Origin: Arthrobotrys musiformis
Taxonomy: Eukaryota > Ascomycota > Orbiliomycetes > Orbiliales > Orbiliaceae
Assembly (NCBI GenBank): GCA_036971715.1
Contig: JAVHJL010000007.1
Coordinates: forward strand, 2,666,001 to 2,730,000
Length of the DNA stretch: 64,000 bases
Direction: 5' to 3'
In this document: one piece after another, positions 10,106 through 21,600 of the stretch
How the letters are laid out: each line of letters starts with the position of its first letter
Numbering within the stretch: position 1 is the stretch's first letter
Notes under the pieces: model-generated
Told to the model about the DNA's origin: nothing
What the model saw: only the letters and a program-made list of their open reading frames with translations
Database searches by the model: none
Program-made: the position numbers and the translations under genes

Positions 10106-11534
10106 ACGAAAAAAAACTTAATTCATATAAAAGCAAAATCCCCCCACCTTTAGGACAGAAGCCAAACTTTTAATGAATTCTCTTTTTTTGTCTATGCCTC
10201 TCTCGCTTTTTTCTTGTTTACATTTATTTCCTTGTCACCATTTTTTTCTTTTTTTTTTCTTTTTTTTTTTTGTCGCGTTTTACGGGAGTCTCTCTTCAAT
10301 GTTCTCTTTTTGAAATCCGGCCATACACGCTTTCCGACACTTGTATCTTACTATTACACTACCATTACTACTACCACTAAAAAAACGACCCCCCCAACAT
10401 CGACACGGACATCCTGATCGCAGAGACGACCCTATATACCCCCCACCTACCCACCACCCCCCTTCTCTCTTCATTACATGTGCATACGATGCCCCCTTCA
10501 GTGGCGGACTTTATGGCCTAAATAGATGAATATATCCGTAATCGGCAGAATCAATAAACTGCATCCCTCGTAGACGTATCCCAAAACCTTTAATCCCAGA
10601 TCTGGATGGTCTCGTTCCCAGCCTCGCCCGGGGTGGTCCAGATCCTGGGCGTATCAATATGTAAAATGACACACGAATAGGCTACGGGGTTTGTGAGGAG
10701 ATATATATACTCTCATAAGCGCTCGATTACACTCCTGCATACCCACCCGATTTGGCAGTTTCCTCTTCGAAGAACGGGAGGCGTCTGGATATATACGTAG
10801 TCGTATCACCTACGGGTATTATAAACCCGTACTAACAAAAAATGCCAGTTCTACGTAACGACCTCGTTCCACATAGACCACCAAACAAAACCACGACTAC
10901 GACGGGGGGAAGCACCGAAGAATAATAACCGTAAATAATAATAAAAAAAGAATATTTCCATTGGCCCGTAATTTGCACCGATTCCGATCCCATCCACCCC
11001 CTTCCCAACCCTTTCGAAACAATATAAAAGAACAAAACATGAGCTGATCCAGTCTGCACTCCACCCTTTCCATCCTAAAATCCCTGCCCGTATTCTCCAT
11101 GTCCCAAGATCCACACACCCCCACTTTAAAACACTCCCTGAAAACAGAAACGATTCGTTGTAGAGGACTTTGCCTGTTGATAGTGCCCGCTGAGCAAGGG
11201 CTGTGTCCTGAACGGTGTTTTTTTTCAAAAAGAGATAGGGAAACGAAAGGGAAAAAACAAGCTTAACCAGTAAAAAAAGCAGACCGATCCTGCGCCGGTG
11301 TACATGACGTTTTTTGTCGACAATAAGGAAAAGAAGTAATAAAGCAGAACCGTAGGAAGATTAGACTTAACGTTTCAAGGAAAGAGAAGGAAGAAGCAAA
11401 TGAACAAAAGTAAACCCGTAAAACCACAAGGTATTTTAAAAAAAAGAGAAAACTAAGCAAAATTTAGTGTGAGAAACAGAGCCACAGGATATTTGAGTTT
11501 ATTTGTTATCCTGATGGGCAGCAATTTCTCCAGT
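10106..11534. other. Convergent 3' region, no gene seen
   Basis: This holds the 3' UTRs of RACK1 (plus) and the FHA gene (minus). It contains T-runs (10230-10272), C-rich microsatellite-like sequence (10430-10470) and A/G-rich tracts. One copy of GGTCTCGTTCCCAG lies at 10608-10621 (see findings). No ORF with coding character was seen. Confidence 0.4.
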
Positions 11535-14462
11535 TTAGATATCTCCAGCAGTGGCAACCAAAGCCGCAAAAACACCGACACCACCAATAAGGGCGCCGGC
11601 CATGGCGGTGGCGATAGTAGACCCCCACGTAGCCCCGGCATTTTGGACACGAGGACGCTTAGACTCTGGTCCGGTTGCTTCGAGCTCGCTTTTCCATTCG
11701 CTAGCGAGGGCGAGGAGTTCCTTGCGCTCTTCTTCCTTCTGGGCTTGAGCCAGGTTGCTGTTCTGGCCACTGCGGGCCAAGAAACGTTGAGGAAGAGGAG
11801 CAATCTTTCGTGGTGAAGAGATCTCCAAAGCCTCAAGCTCGGAGGCGACGGCATGATGCGGGCATACCTCGATTTCTTTGCTTTCGGAGCGCTTGCGTTT
11901 CTTGTTGGCAGGTGGAAGAAGGTCAGCATCTCGATCGACCATGTCAGTATCCGCAACATCATTTGGTTCTCCGATTTCAAGGTCGGCCTGTGCATTAAAA
12001 AGCTCGTCGATTTCAGAGTTCCAACGCTTGACAATCTCATCCTCATGGGAGGAACGGACCTCCTCTTCATCCTTTGGCGAGAAGAAGTTTTCCATGGACA
12101 TAGCACTCTTGACAGAGTTTTGGGCGACGGAAGCCCGAACGGCTTTAGCAGCATCCTCAACGATATCATCGTCTGATGGGTTCGATTCGGTATCATGACC
12201 ATCGTCATAGCAGTCGAAGTCCATGAGATCTTCGTCATCCACGTCATCTTCTTCGTCGTAGTCACCATCTCCTGCGGACGAGAGTTCGTCGGCCACTTGC
12301 AGAGGGTTTTCCTCACAATCTGAACCGTCCTCTGAATCGTCATTATCACTGACACTAGAATCAGAAGAGGAGTAACGCCGATCGTCGGACAAGTAATCAT
12401 CGATGTCATTGTCGGTGCGCCTCTCCTCCTCCCGCTCTTGCTCGTCGTCATCATCCTCGTCCTCATCGCTATCTTCATCATCCGATACTTCGAATTTACC
12501 GGCCATTTTTAGAACGGATGATGGGGAGCGAGTCTCTGAACGATTTGAGAAAGACTCTGGAACATCAGCTCCTAACGCGGGCAAAGGACTTTCAACACGA
12601 CGATCTTCGGCGTCCGGCTCTCCGTTGTTATCCGATCTCGCCCCCTGATTGAAATTTCGGACCCATAATGGAATGGATGGATTTGGTTTCGCTGGACCTT
12701 CGTTCGTAGGGGCCTTTAGTGCAGGAGAGTTGATTTCTGGTTCCTTAATCGGTTGGACACAACGAGATGTTTGCATATCAATTCTTGACCGGAAGAACTC
12801 TTGGGCGCGATCTCTCAGCGCTTCAGCTCTGCGAACTTGCTCCATTGCTAATTTAGTACGGTTGGCTAAATTAGTGATAGAGTCCCGAGATAGATTCAAC
12901 GAAGTAGTCACGTCGAGAGGCTTACTCTCAGATGCAGACGAAGCACCGCCTGGATAGACATGTGAGAGGTATGGAGCAGCAGTCCAGGTGCTATTCCATG
13001 CCTTCTGAACCTCAGGTGGAACGATTTCGTTGACAAGGGCTGGCATGGAAGTTTGCATGGATGGCTGCATGGATGGTTGCATAGACGGTTGCATGGATGG
13101 CAATGAAGGAGGGGCAGCCGGGGAAGTCTTGGCTAATTCCGGTGAGAAGGGAGACGTTGGGAGGGACTCAGAAGTGGCTTCTAGATCGGAATTGCTATCC
13201 TCATCCATGGAATCTTCTTCATAATCCTCAACTGATTGGGTATCAGATTCGGCACCAACCGAGCTCGCAGCAGCTTGTTCATTCGAAAAGGGTTGGTTGC
13301 GAATAGGTGTTTGAGAGGATCGTCTGGACTGCTCCTGGCGCTCTTGGGCAAGGAGATCGGGAATAGATATTCGGGCCCCTGAGAGCTTATTTGGCTGTGA
13401 GACGGGTGCCTCAGCGGTCAGGTCCACAACAGTATCCTGGATAGTAGGAGGCACGTCAAGATCGATATAAACAGGCTCACGGATTGCTTCTCGAACGATG
13501 GTGATTGGTTGCTCTGATGGTGGTTCTTCGGACCAGGAGCTGCCTAGCCAGCCTCTAGCCTTGGACCTTCCAGACCATTCCGACTCGTTCCAATGGCCAG
13601 GTACTCTGTTCTGAGGTCTTTCTTCCTCCCAGTCGCTACCGTTATCGGAACCAGAGGTTAAGTCCACTGTGTTAATTGGATTGACTCTAGTGATCATGAC
13701 GTCGTCCTCGTCCTCTTCTTCCTCTTCGCTGGAGTCATAAGGGCTGTCTGGAAGAATTAGTTCATCGCTGGTGATGCCGTATCCGTGCTGGATTTCAGCC
13801 ATCCTGCTATTTTGAACAACTTTAACGTTGAAAGCTTTTGGGGCGTATACTTCTATGGGACAATCAGCAGGTGTAGGGAGAATAGCGTTCGAATGGGGAG
13901 CCATACCAGGGCCTCGAGTCACAGAGCTTCCAAACCTGACCTGGGAGCCGTTTTCGAGAGGGACAAATAGTTTTGGTTCGAGACGTTTATCGTCGAGATA
14001 TGTACCGTGCATGGAACCGGCGTCGGAAATGAGAACCTGAGTTTTTTTATATTTTAGTATATATTGTAGCATACTGTGGAAGAAAGAGTTGGTTGTGGGG
14101 AGCCGGTGATCAACAGCATCATAAGTAGAGGCAGTTATGCCGATTTTGGGTTGTGTGTCATGGCCGTCTGTGGGAGCAGCAGCACTGTGGGAGAAGCGAG
14201 CCAAACGAGGCTCAAGCTCAAGAGCGTAACATACCTTTCCACCGTCGTCACACTTGATCCACGAATGCAACCGGCTCATAACTGGAGAGTCAAAGTAGGC
14301 ATTATTATGACTAGGTTGTAGGTTCTTGGTTTTGTTTCTGCTAGCCCGACCGACAGTAATAAGGGATTCCCTCCTGGTGATAGGGATGGACCGAGTTCCA
14401 ACCGAGTCCGAGACGGTACCGGTTGGAGTGAGGATGACCTCAGCGATATCTGCACGAGACAT
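11535..14462 (-). CDS. FHA-domain protein with acidic middle and C-terminal membrane tail
   Basis: The FHA domain is split by a 198-nt intron (14037-14234; GTATGT donor, TACTAA branch, CTCAG acceptor) whose length is a multiple of three and which has no in-frame stop, so an unspliced reading also stays open. Exons 14235-14462 and 11535-14036 give 909 residues. FHA hallmarks are VGR (about 37-39), SRLHSW before the junction, and ISDAGSMHGTYLDD after it, predicting phosphothreonine binding. The middle carries long Asp/Glu runs and a SMQP repeat. A basic KKRKR stretch could be a nuclear signal. The last 30 residues (STIATAMAGALIGGVGVF) form one membrane segment with almost no residues after it, a tail-anchor layout. 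FHA plus tail anchor recalls SLMAP/Far10 of STRIPAK, but the acidic architecture differs, so no name is given. An in-frame ATG at 14654 is a less likely start. Confidence 0.75.
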   Translation of the reverse strand: MSRADIAEVILTPTGTVSDSVGTRSIPITRRESLITVGRASRNKTKNLQPSHNNAYFDSPVMSRLHSWIKCDDGGKVCYALELEPRLARFSHSAAAPTDGHDTQPKIGITASTYDAVDHRLPTTNSFFHSMLQYILKYKKTQVLISDAGSMHGTYLDDKRLEPKLFVPLENGSQVRFGSSVTRGPGMAPHSNAILPTPADCPIEVYAPKAFNVKVVQNSRMAEIQHGYGITSDELILPDSPYDSSEEEEEDEDDVMITRVNPINTVDLTSGSDNGSDWEEERPQNRVPGHWNESEWSGRSKARGWLGSSWSEEPPSEQPITIVREAIREPVYIDLDVPPTIQDTVVDLTAEAPVSQPNKLSGARISIPDLLAQERQEQSRRSSQTPIRNQPFSNEQAAASSVGAESDTQSVEDYEEDSMDEDSNSDLEATSESLPTSPFSPELAKTSPAAPPSLPSMQPSMQPSMQPSMQTSMPALVNEIVPPEVQKAWNSTWTAAPYLSHVYPGGASSASESKPLDVTTSLNLSRDSITNLANRTKLAMEQVRRAEALRDRAQEFFRSRIDMQTSRCVQPIKEPEINSPALKAPTNEGPAKPNPSIPLWVRNFNQGARSDNNGEPDAEDRRVESPLPALGADVPESFSNRSETRSPSSVLKMAGKFEVSDDEDSDEDEDDDDEQEREEERRTDNDIDDYLSDDRRYSSSDSSVSDNDDSEDGSDCEENPLQVADELSSAGDGDYDEEDDVDDEDLMDFDCYDDGHDTESNPSDDDIVEDAAKAVRASVAQNSVKSAMSMENFFSPKDEEEVRSSHEDEIVKRWNSEIDELFNAQADLEIGEPNDVADTDMVDRDADLLPPANKKRKRSESKEIEVCPHHAVASELEALEISSPRKIAPLPQRFLARSGQNSNLAQAQKEEERKELLALASEWKSELEATGPESKRPRVQNAGATWGSTIATAMAGALIGGVGVFAALVATAGDI
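13029..13110 (-). repeat. Short tandem coding repeat (SMQP units) in the FHA gene
   Basis: A 12-nt repeat (GGATGGTTGCAT and variants on the plus strand) is repeated about four times and encodes SMQP units, the last changed to SMQT and SMPA. It is an in-frame minisatellite in a disordered part of the protein. Confidence 0.7.
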
Positions 14463-16932
14463 TTGATATTTAGTATTTCCACGTAATGCAGAGATATCCC
14501 GAAAGGACAGAGAAGGAAGGGATATATATAAGAAGAGGAGATCTGGTGTGAGAGGCCGTAGGATGAGGCCGGAACGCGGTGACTCGGAAGTTAGGCGGGG
14601 TGCTGGGGCAGAGGATGGTTCCAACTCACTCTCGAGAGGCATGGAAGACGCCATATGCTGCTGCTACCGACCCAGAGCTACGTCTGGATAGCAAGAAAAC
14701 CACAAGGAGAAGAGTGTCCTGCAGCTTGAGAGCAGATGTGGGAGAGGCTGCGGTGAAGCTTTTGGGGGTGAGGTGGAGATAGTATTTTGAGGTGGTTGAA
14801 GGGAGAAGGGGAGGTGAGATAGATGTATCTGAGAGGGCTCTTGGAGGGGTTGTGATATGGCGGAGGAATGTGTTGGAGTCAATTAACTGCCTACAGGACT
14901 GGTACCCCGGTAACTCAGTAAACCTCAGGTTTCTGAAATGCTGCCAATCTGCTCAAAACGACTGACCAACGAACAGGCTACTCTGCTCCACCGAGCTCTG
15001 CTCTTTGCTCTCCGCTCTCGCGGAAGGCTCCGTCTTTGTGTCCTTGTGTCCTTGTGTCCTATTCGTCCAGGCCAGAGACAGGTTGATCTGGCAGGCAGCG
15101 TCCACGGGAGAATACGGGTTTTTACTGTGTGCAAGTGCAGGAGCAGGTGCAAGTGCTACGAGGCTAGCTGCCGGCTGAGGGTTCAATATCAATATCCTCA
15201 GCCGGATGACAGAGCAGAATATAGAATTATTATATACTCGGCCGGCAGCCATGGCGCGAGGATCCAACGCTACAGCTTGTAGTCATACGTACTACACATG
15301 CACATATATATACCCAATAACGCCGGCCCACATAGTCGGGTAGCTCAGAACTATAGCTTACGAACTGATCTCTGGCAGATACTAATAACGCTGTTTTATA
15401 TCGAGGAATGACATGTCTTTGGCGTGCCCAGAGCTGGACTGATATTGATATTAACCCGCGTCCTCACCCGCGACGTCAAACAGCTGCTGCATCTCGAACT
15501 AACACAGGTTCCAAGCAATTGTTCCGATATCACGCCGTTTACCTTTTACCTATCAGAGATACCCCGCCAACCAGACCAAGTTAGTGAATCACGAGAGCCA
15601 GCATGGTGCAGCTAGCTCGCACTCTCGTTCAATCACTTTGCCTGTTCCAGCCTAATGCAAAACAGCCCTTGTTGCAGGATCCAAGATCGAGGTTCCAATG
15701 GGCCCGCCCCGTAACAGGCAATTTACATCCGACAAACAATGAAATCCAACATCTCCAACACGAACCCATCCCGTCAAGGTTACTCAGAGCCTGCCGGAGT
15801 CCGTCTTGCTTGAATAAACAGCTGAAAGGAACGGCCTAAAGATTCATTCCACCCCTTATTTTGGTATGCAAGTGCCCGAATGCTTTGGAGTCAGCCAGAA
15901 ACTACCCGTGCACCAAAAATAAAATGAAAATTAAGAGGGAAACTTAAAATCTGGAGAGATGTGGCTGATAGTATCATTGAAAGTGCCCTTCTGTTTCGTA
16001 AAATGCATAAAACCGAAACCTTTGCGAAAGGGAGTCCAGAGGTCAAGCTAGAGGCTAGCACCCGCCAGAATACATGGATCCATGGATTCTTTCTCCCATT
16101 CAAAAAAAAATTGAGATATCCATCCCCTGTTGCACCTGTTGTGTGACCTTAGAGCATCGAGCAGAAGACTCAACTCAAAGCATATATGATAGGGCGTGGA
16201 TCCATGGATCCATGGATCCGAGGTAGTCTACAAACTAAGGCAGTATCGCCGACACCAGAATAAAGTAAAGTTGCGCAACGGATATCATCATTCAATGCGA
16301 TGCAAATTATATTCCACTCTGATAAATCGCATGGTGATCCTGTCATAATCCCTCGAAGCGAAACTTTTCTGAATTGAATAGGGGTACGTTGAAATTTTAG
16401 ACGGCTCTACCCCGCACGGGGCTGAATATATCCACGGAGCCGCAGCGCGGAATAGGGCCACCGGACCCTCAAAAAAGTATGCAACGGCATATTCACACGT
16501 GTATATTATCTTGTAAACCAAATGCCACCGTGTCTGCGTGTATATGGTCTGGAGCGAAACGTATATAAGTATACGCATTTTCTCCATTCGGATTGGCCGC
16601 CTGGCATCAAGGCTACTAATTTTCGCAAAAATAATTGCATCTCGTCGATAATCTACAGTCCTCAACTTCCTAATAAGCATATAACAATATATTCATCTGA
16701 CTCAAATTAAATTTCCCTAGCCTAAACGCCACTGTATACGCAGACGCCCCTTTTAAATTTTGTGACGTCTAGGAACGGGACCAACGGTAGTCAATCTCAG
16801 AAGTCATCCACCTACATAGACTGCGAGGAACTCCTTGACGATATTGAGCCGTACTTGTATGGGCTTACTCCCACATGCAAAGGGCTTTCTTCCAGCTATC
16901 CCGAATTTTCAGAGTCCTAGTAGTCTTTTACA
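14463..16932. other. Gene-poor spacer with GGATCCAT repeats
   Basis: Upstream of the FHA gene there is a promoter-like segment (to about 14900), then GC-mixed sequence without a credible ORF. The candidates at 14925-15282 and 15603-15839 lack domains, splice support and conserved character. Palindromic GGATCCAT repeats lie at 16073-16089 and 16196-16220. Confidence 0.35.
16196..16220. repeat. Tandem palindromic octamer (GGATCCAT)
   Basis: GGATCCAT occurs twice in tandem plus a third GGATCC (16198-16219). A shorter copy, CATGGATCCATGGATTC, lies at 16073-16089. The unit is made of overlapping GGATCC and CCATGG palindromes. Confidence 0.8.
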
Positions 16933-18139
16933 ATGTCTCGATTCGGAGCCCAGTGGTCTTCGAGAACTCTCGCTCTCATTTCGACGGCGATTCTAAAGAC
17001 GGGAGCGAGCCCGTTATGAGCGGCCGGAAAGCTAAGGGAAGCAGGCGCTACCATATTCGTATGTCTCTTCACTGAATCTGAAATCGGCAAACCGCGAAAA
17101 CCGCTAGGGCCCACAAATTTCGACCCAAATTGGCAAGACGCCGCTCGTGCCATGTTCGAAATGGCAAGCACCGTCTCCTACAAATCTACCGCAGTACAAG
17201 CCCCCCGTCGTCAAGTGCAAATGAACAACCCCATGATAACCGAGGAGCTCACAACAGCTTCTCGCAACCTAGGTAACAGTGCAGACGCCCTCTCAGAACT
17301 TATAGGTAAGATCTCTCTTGATCTTCTCACCAAAATGGTCGCAGTGACTGCTGGGCGCACGCAACTGCCAGTGTCATCTATCTTGCTTTGTCGCGTATCG
17401 TCGGCCGTCGACGCGAGAGGTCCTTTCAAGGAGACGTAGAATCGATTAAATCGGAACTCTTGAGAGCCTTCGGCAACGATGATAAAGGAAGAAACACAAG
17501 TATTGTTCTCAGGACCACTTGCCCGCAGTACAGGCTTCACTGTGAGAGAGTCGACGAAGCCGGGGCTAGAGCTGCGATATATGCCCGTCGCCCGGTCCTA
17601 GCAACTTTTGCGCTTGATGATAGCCGCTGGTCCCTGTTCATGAATTCAAAACCTTCTACGAAAACTCACCTAAAGGTACCCTTACCGGGAAAGAGATGCA
17701 GGGGGAACGGGGTGGCAGTATAGAGGTCCACGCTGTAGTCCTAGTCCGCTGCGACGATGCATCTCTAGCCTTTATGGGCTCTTGGTCCGCTACCTGGGCC
17801 GATCAAGGGTTTTTTGCCATTGATAAGCCGTCAACGCTCGAGATTTCTGACGGTTCTAAAATGCAACTCTTCGACGTCTATTGGCACACCAGTGATCTCC
17901 TTGAGGAAGAAAAGGAAGCCTGGAAGCGATATCAGAAGGAGGAAGGGAATGAATACCTAGGCAATCTGCCTAGTAGTTCCCGCAACTTACCCATTCAATG
18001 CCCCAATTGCTTGAATCTCGCAAAGGCTAACCAATACACCAGATCCTGGAACGAAGCCCAATGCGGGAAGTGTCAAAGGACCTTCCATCCAACCGTAGGA
18101 GCCTTGATTAGGACCCTTTACGAGAGCAACTTTGATTGA
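16933..18139 (+). pseudogene. Broken papain-like (C1-type) cysteine peptidase gene
   Basis: Three consecutive frames together spell a papain-like catalytic core. The catalytic Cys lies in QNGRSDCWAHATAS (Cys codon 17349-17351), followed by IVGRRRERSF, then RRPVLATFALDDSRW. After a one-base shift near 17642 comes EFKTFYENSPKGTLTG. Next are the catalytic-His region EVHAVVLV (His codon 17729-17731) and an NSWG-like segment (GSWSATWADQGFF) where the usual Asn is Gly. A C-terminal CPNCLNLA...CGKC pair resembles a zinc ribbon. Breaks: TGA at 17017-17019 in the upstream frame (where REAGATIFVCLFTESEI follows), a frame change near 17300-17345 and the shift near 17642. The upstream part (17030-17300) has an alternating hydrophobic pattern of uncertain fold. 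The Gly for Asn suggests decay or a non-catalytic relative. The sequence ends at TGA about 400 bp from the initiator tRNA gene. Confidence 0.55.
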
Positions 18140-18498
18140 TTCAGCTCAGCTTGATACAAAAGTTCACGTGGACCAATTGACGGGGATATCTTGTCTCGTA
18201 TACCAGAGCTGGCCGAAGGGGATATCCCGCGACAAAAAAAAGATTAGGAAATTAAAAAGAAAAGAAAAATGACGTATTCTTATTCGAGGTATTTATCTGG
18301 AATGCAAGATTTGGAGGTTTGACGACAAGATCTCGAGACAACAATGAGCTGGTCAACACAAAGCTAACGAAAATCCAACAGCCACCATCCCTGCCGCCAC
18401 CTCCGTCTACGGAGCGAGTCACACAAGCTAAGATACCAAACAGGCAGGCAAAACGCCAGGATTTGAAGAGCTCACAAGAAACAACCCAAATTCGAACT
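18140..18498. other. Intergenic, no gene seen
   Basis: A short spacer between the peptidase pseudogene and the tRNA gene. It is A-rich near 18232-18270, and no ORF with support was found. Confidence 0.4.
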
Positions 18499-18516
18499 AA
18501 AAAAAAGACAAAAAAA
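18499..18516 (-). terminator. Pol III terminator (T-runs) of the tRNA gene
   Basis: On the minus strand, T6 (18511-18516) and T8 (18499-18506) lie about 24-40 nt beyond the 3' end of the initiator tRNA, as expected for RNA polymerase III termination. Confidence 0.7.
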
Positions 18517-18539
18517 GAAGATTGGAAGGATTTCCTGAA

Positions 18540-18611
18540 TAGCATCGAACAGTTTCGATCTGTTGGCCTCCGGGTTATGAGCCCGGCGCGCTTCCACTGC
18601 GCCACGATGCT
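18540..18611 (-). tRNA. tRNA-iMet-CAT: Initiator tRNA-Met (CAT)
   Basis: A complete 72-nt intronless cloverleaf. The seven-pair acceptor stem starts with A1:U72 (AGCATCG / CGATGCT), the D stem is GCGC/GCGC, the anticodon stem CCGGG/CCCGG has loop CTCATAA (anticodon at 18577-18579), and the T stem AACAG/CTGTT has loop ATCGAAA. A1:U72, three consecutive G:C pairs at the base of the anticodon stem, and A54/A60 in place of the usual T loop are the known marks of eukaryotic initiator tRNA, so this is not the elongator. The discriminator base is A. CCA is not encoded, as usual in eukaryotes. Confidence 0.95.
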
Positions 18612-21600
18612 TTGGATTTGATGAAGAGTAGTATTTGGAAATGGACTATTTCACTCAGCGAGATCTCGTATTTTATTTTAGTGGGTTTAGCTTTGATAAC
18701 GTAATTTATGATCAACTGCGCATATGTATTTACTCGGATCCTGAAAAAAAATCGAAAGGGATACACATTACGGAATACGTCCCAACAGAGGCCAAATTAA
18801 CGAGTTAACCTCTTCTTTAGCTACAGTCTCATTGGTTCTGAGACTGGTATACGCTCAAGCACAACCCTCAAAACACAACATATGATCGATCTGTTTACTG
18901 TTATTGCTAGCATATGGCCGTTTTTCATATTGTCAACCTTTTGGTAAATCACATACTTTAGCGTTCTAGTACCACACATCCTGATTGTGCCCTATTCCTT
19001 CCTATTCACCTATGTGGGCTCGGATATATACCACCCTCATTTTCGGTTTTCTGAACAATTATTTCCACAGCATGAGCTCCGTCTCGATACCCACGAAGCT
19101 ATTCTGAAAATTTGTTCGCTAGGAGATCGAGGGTGCTTAGCGAGCGTTCGGTTTTTTTCTTCTGGCTACGAAGCTAACTCCTTTCATCGTAAAGAGGAAT
19201 GTCGTGCTTTTTATAATATATTGTTGGCACCTAAATTAGGCGGGTATTAAATAGCGCTGTGTCTTATTGCGTGAGCTATCCCATATCCACGTGCACCGTA
19301 CCACCATACGCAGTTCCCGTCTTGCTCTTTAAGACTCCCATTGCATAGCCAAGCGGCTTGTTCGATACCAAAGCCTTCATACGAATATTGTGTATTCATA
19401 TGGGCTACGTAAGTGGTCAACCCAAGATTCGTAACTAGCGATCCCCAATTCTTCGATCTGTACCCCCAAATAGCAATACTAACGAGTCGGCGCCCCATGA
19501 CTCCAAACCCATGGACGAGGCTCGCTCGGAATATTGTAAATATATCGCAAATATTTGGGGGGGGGTTTCATACGACGCTTAGGCTTGAGAGCTGAACATT
19601 TCTTCGCTTGAGTCCGATCTGTTCGAGCCCGACACTGGTGGATCTGAATTGCCTAGTAGAGTCATTCTCTCTTTCGAGGGCTCCAAGATGTCGTATTAGC
19701 ATAAATTCAATCTATCGATCGCATGCCCAGCTCTATGGACAAGGTATATATTTTACAAATAGGCGAAAATATATATAATTAATAAACAGCCTAGGACTGC
19801 CATATATTGGTTATATGTCGAGTCAGTCATATAGACAAACACGCGAGTGGAAATCCATGTGGGCAAAGGCACTGGTGGTCCCTCCAGCATCGTCTTCGGC
19901 TCCCTTTTCTATATTTGTCATCATCATTCCGCTCAAACTAGCAACATCTCCACCCTGGTCCCTACCAAGCATGAAATTAAGGTCATTTATAGAATAAAAA
20001 ACACCAAGTTTAAAGTCTCAACGATCGTTTGCGTCCGCAGTTTCTCGTCGAGACGGGATTCCGGGCGCTATTATTAATACGCCTTGTGAAGATGCTCTAT
20101 AGATCTATGGCTCTGAACTATGCTAACTTAAGACCGCGTTGCATATCTGACTTATTTTCACCCTTCTCCACAATTTTCTAGGAGCTCTCCGATTTAAATA
20201 TTTGTGAGTAAAGTCATATATCTCGCCCGGGCGGGCTGGGAGCGAGACAACCATATATCAGGAAAAGGAGATTAGGTAGTGCTATAATCAGGAGCACCTG
20301 GGTTATCATCCCATTGAATGTTGCGTCCTTCGCTCGTTGTACATAAAACCATTAGCCTGGCCGATGATTGTGATGATCGAATAATATTGCCGACGTTTTT
20401 ACATTTACGACCCGAGCAGCACGTAGAGAGCTAGTTATCTTATATATTCATAGCTACAACCTTGTCCGAGGGGTCTGTCAAACCTCCTTTATTATAATAG
20501 GAGGACATTTTGTTGCGGTTTGAAACAATGAGGTCATAGTGAAGATAGCTCGAGCTTTGATTTCTTTCGCTATTTCTCTTGACAGAGGCTCTTGGCTGCC
20601 TTAAAGGACCGAGTTTCGTGTCTCATCTTTGTTAGTGCATCGTCTGCGGATTTGTGGAGGTCATCGCCCGGGCCTGGCCGGAAAGTTGTACCAGGGCGCC
20701 TTTCGAAATACATCTATCAATTCGATGCATTCCGGCTTTCGTATTACCGGTTGTGTTTCATGCCTAGATATTGAGCTAGCGACTCTAGATATATCAGGCC
20801 TCATTTTCGAGCCGCTTTTCCAGTAGGGCCTCAAACATGGGGTCATTGGCTAGTATATGCTTAGCTTGGGAAATAAATCTTCGCATACACCAACGGAAAC
20901 GTGGGACTGAGTAGATAGATATATAACATGTTTAGGTTAGCGATTGTAGGCCATAGGTGCGTGTGAGAAGATCGAAGATCCTACCATCTGGCAATAATGT
21001 ATTCTATCCTTTCAACATTTTTAACGTTCAAATACGCGATCTAGTTATATTTCATTGCATAATCTCTCTTGATAATACTTTCGCATGAATATTCAAGTCA
21101 TAGCCTCTATAGATCTACGATACCATGCTGTTGAATTCTACGATGTTTTGAACCAAAAACCCAGGAACTGAATTCGTGTCATTTCAAGTCAGCGACCCCT
21201 CCGCAAATAATATCGACGGGTCCACATCTTGCTAAGCTAATCCTCAGATTTATCGAACCCAGTTTATCACGGCACGAAGTATATATTTAGGTATATAAGA
21301 TATTGGATGCGCATGCACCTGCACGAAACAGCTATGCAGTAAAAGTACGCTGACTCGTTGATATCGGTCTAAGTATCTGCATCTGGAATCTCATAGCAAA
21401 ACTCTCATTGAAGAAGAGACAAAGTTCGGACATCCAGAAGTTTATAGAGTTCAAACCTCAAACTTGGTACAAATCGAAGATTTGCTTCTTCATTCGAGAA
21501 GCTCTCTGTCCGATGATTCGAGATATATGTGGTTGTATTGGACACAGGATCGATAGGAAATTGCCTTAGTCCCAGATCTACAATTTGCAGCGAAAGATAA

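Noticed and set aside
11453..12481. 342-codon minus-strand frame overlapping the end of the FHA gene
   Set aside because: It is an alternative frame of acidic repeat codons, Met/Lys/Arg rich and without domain; the FHA frame is far longer and ends in a coherent membrane tail.
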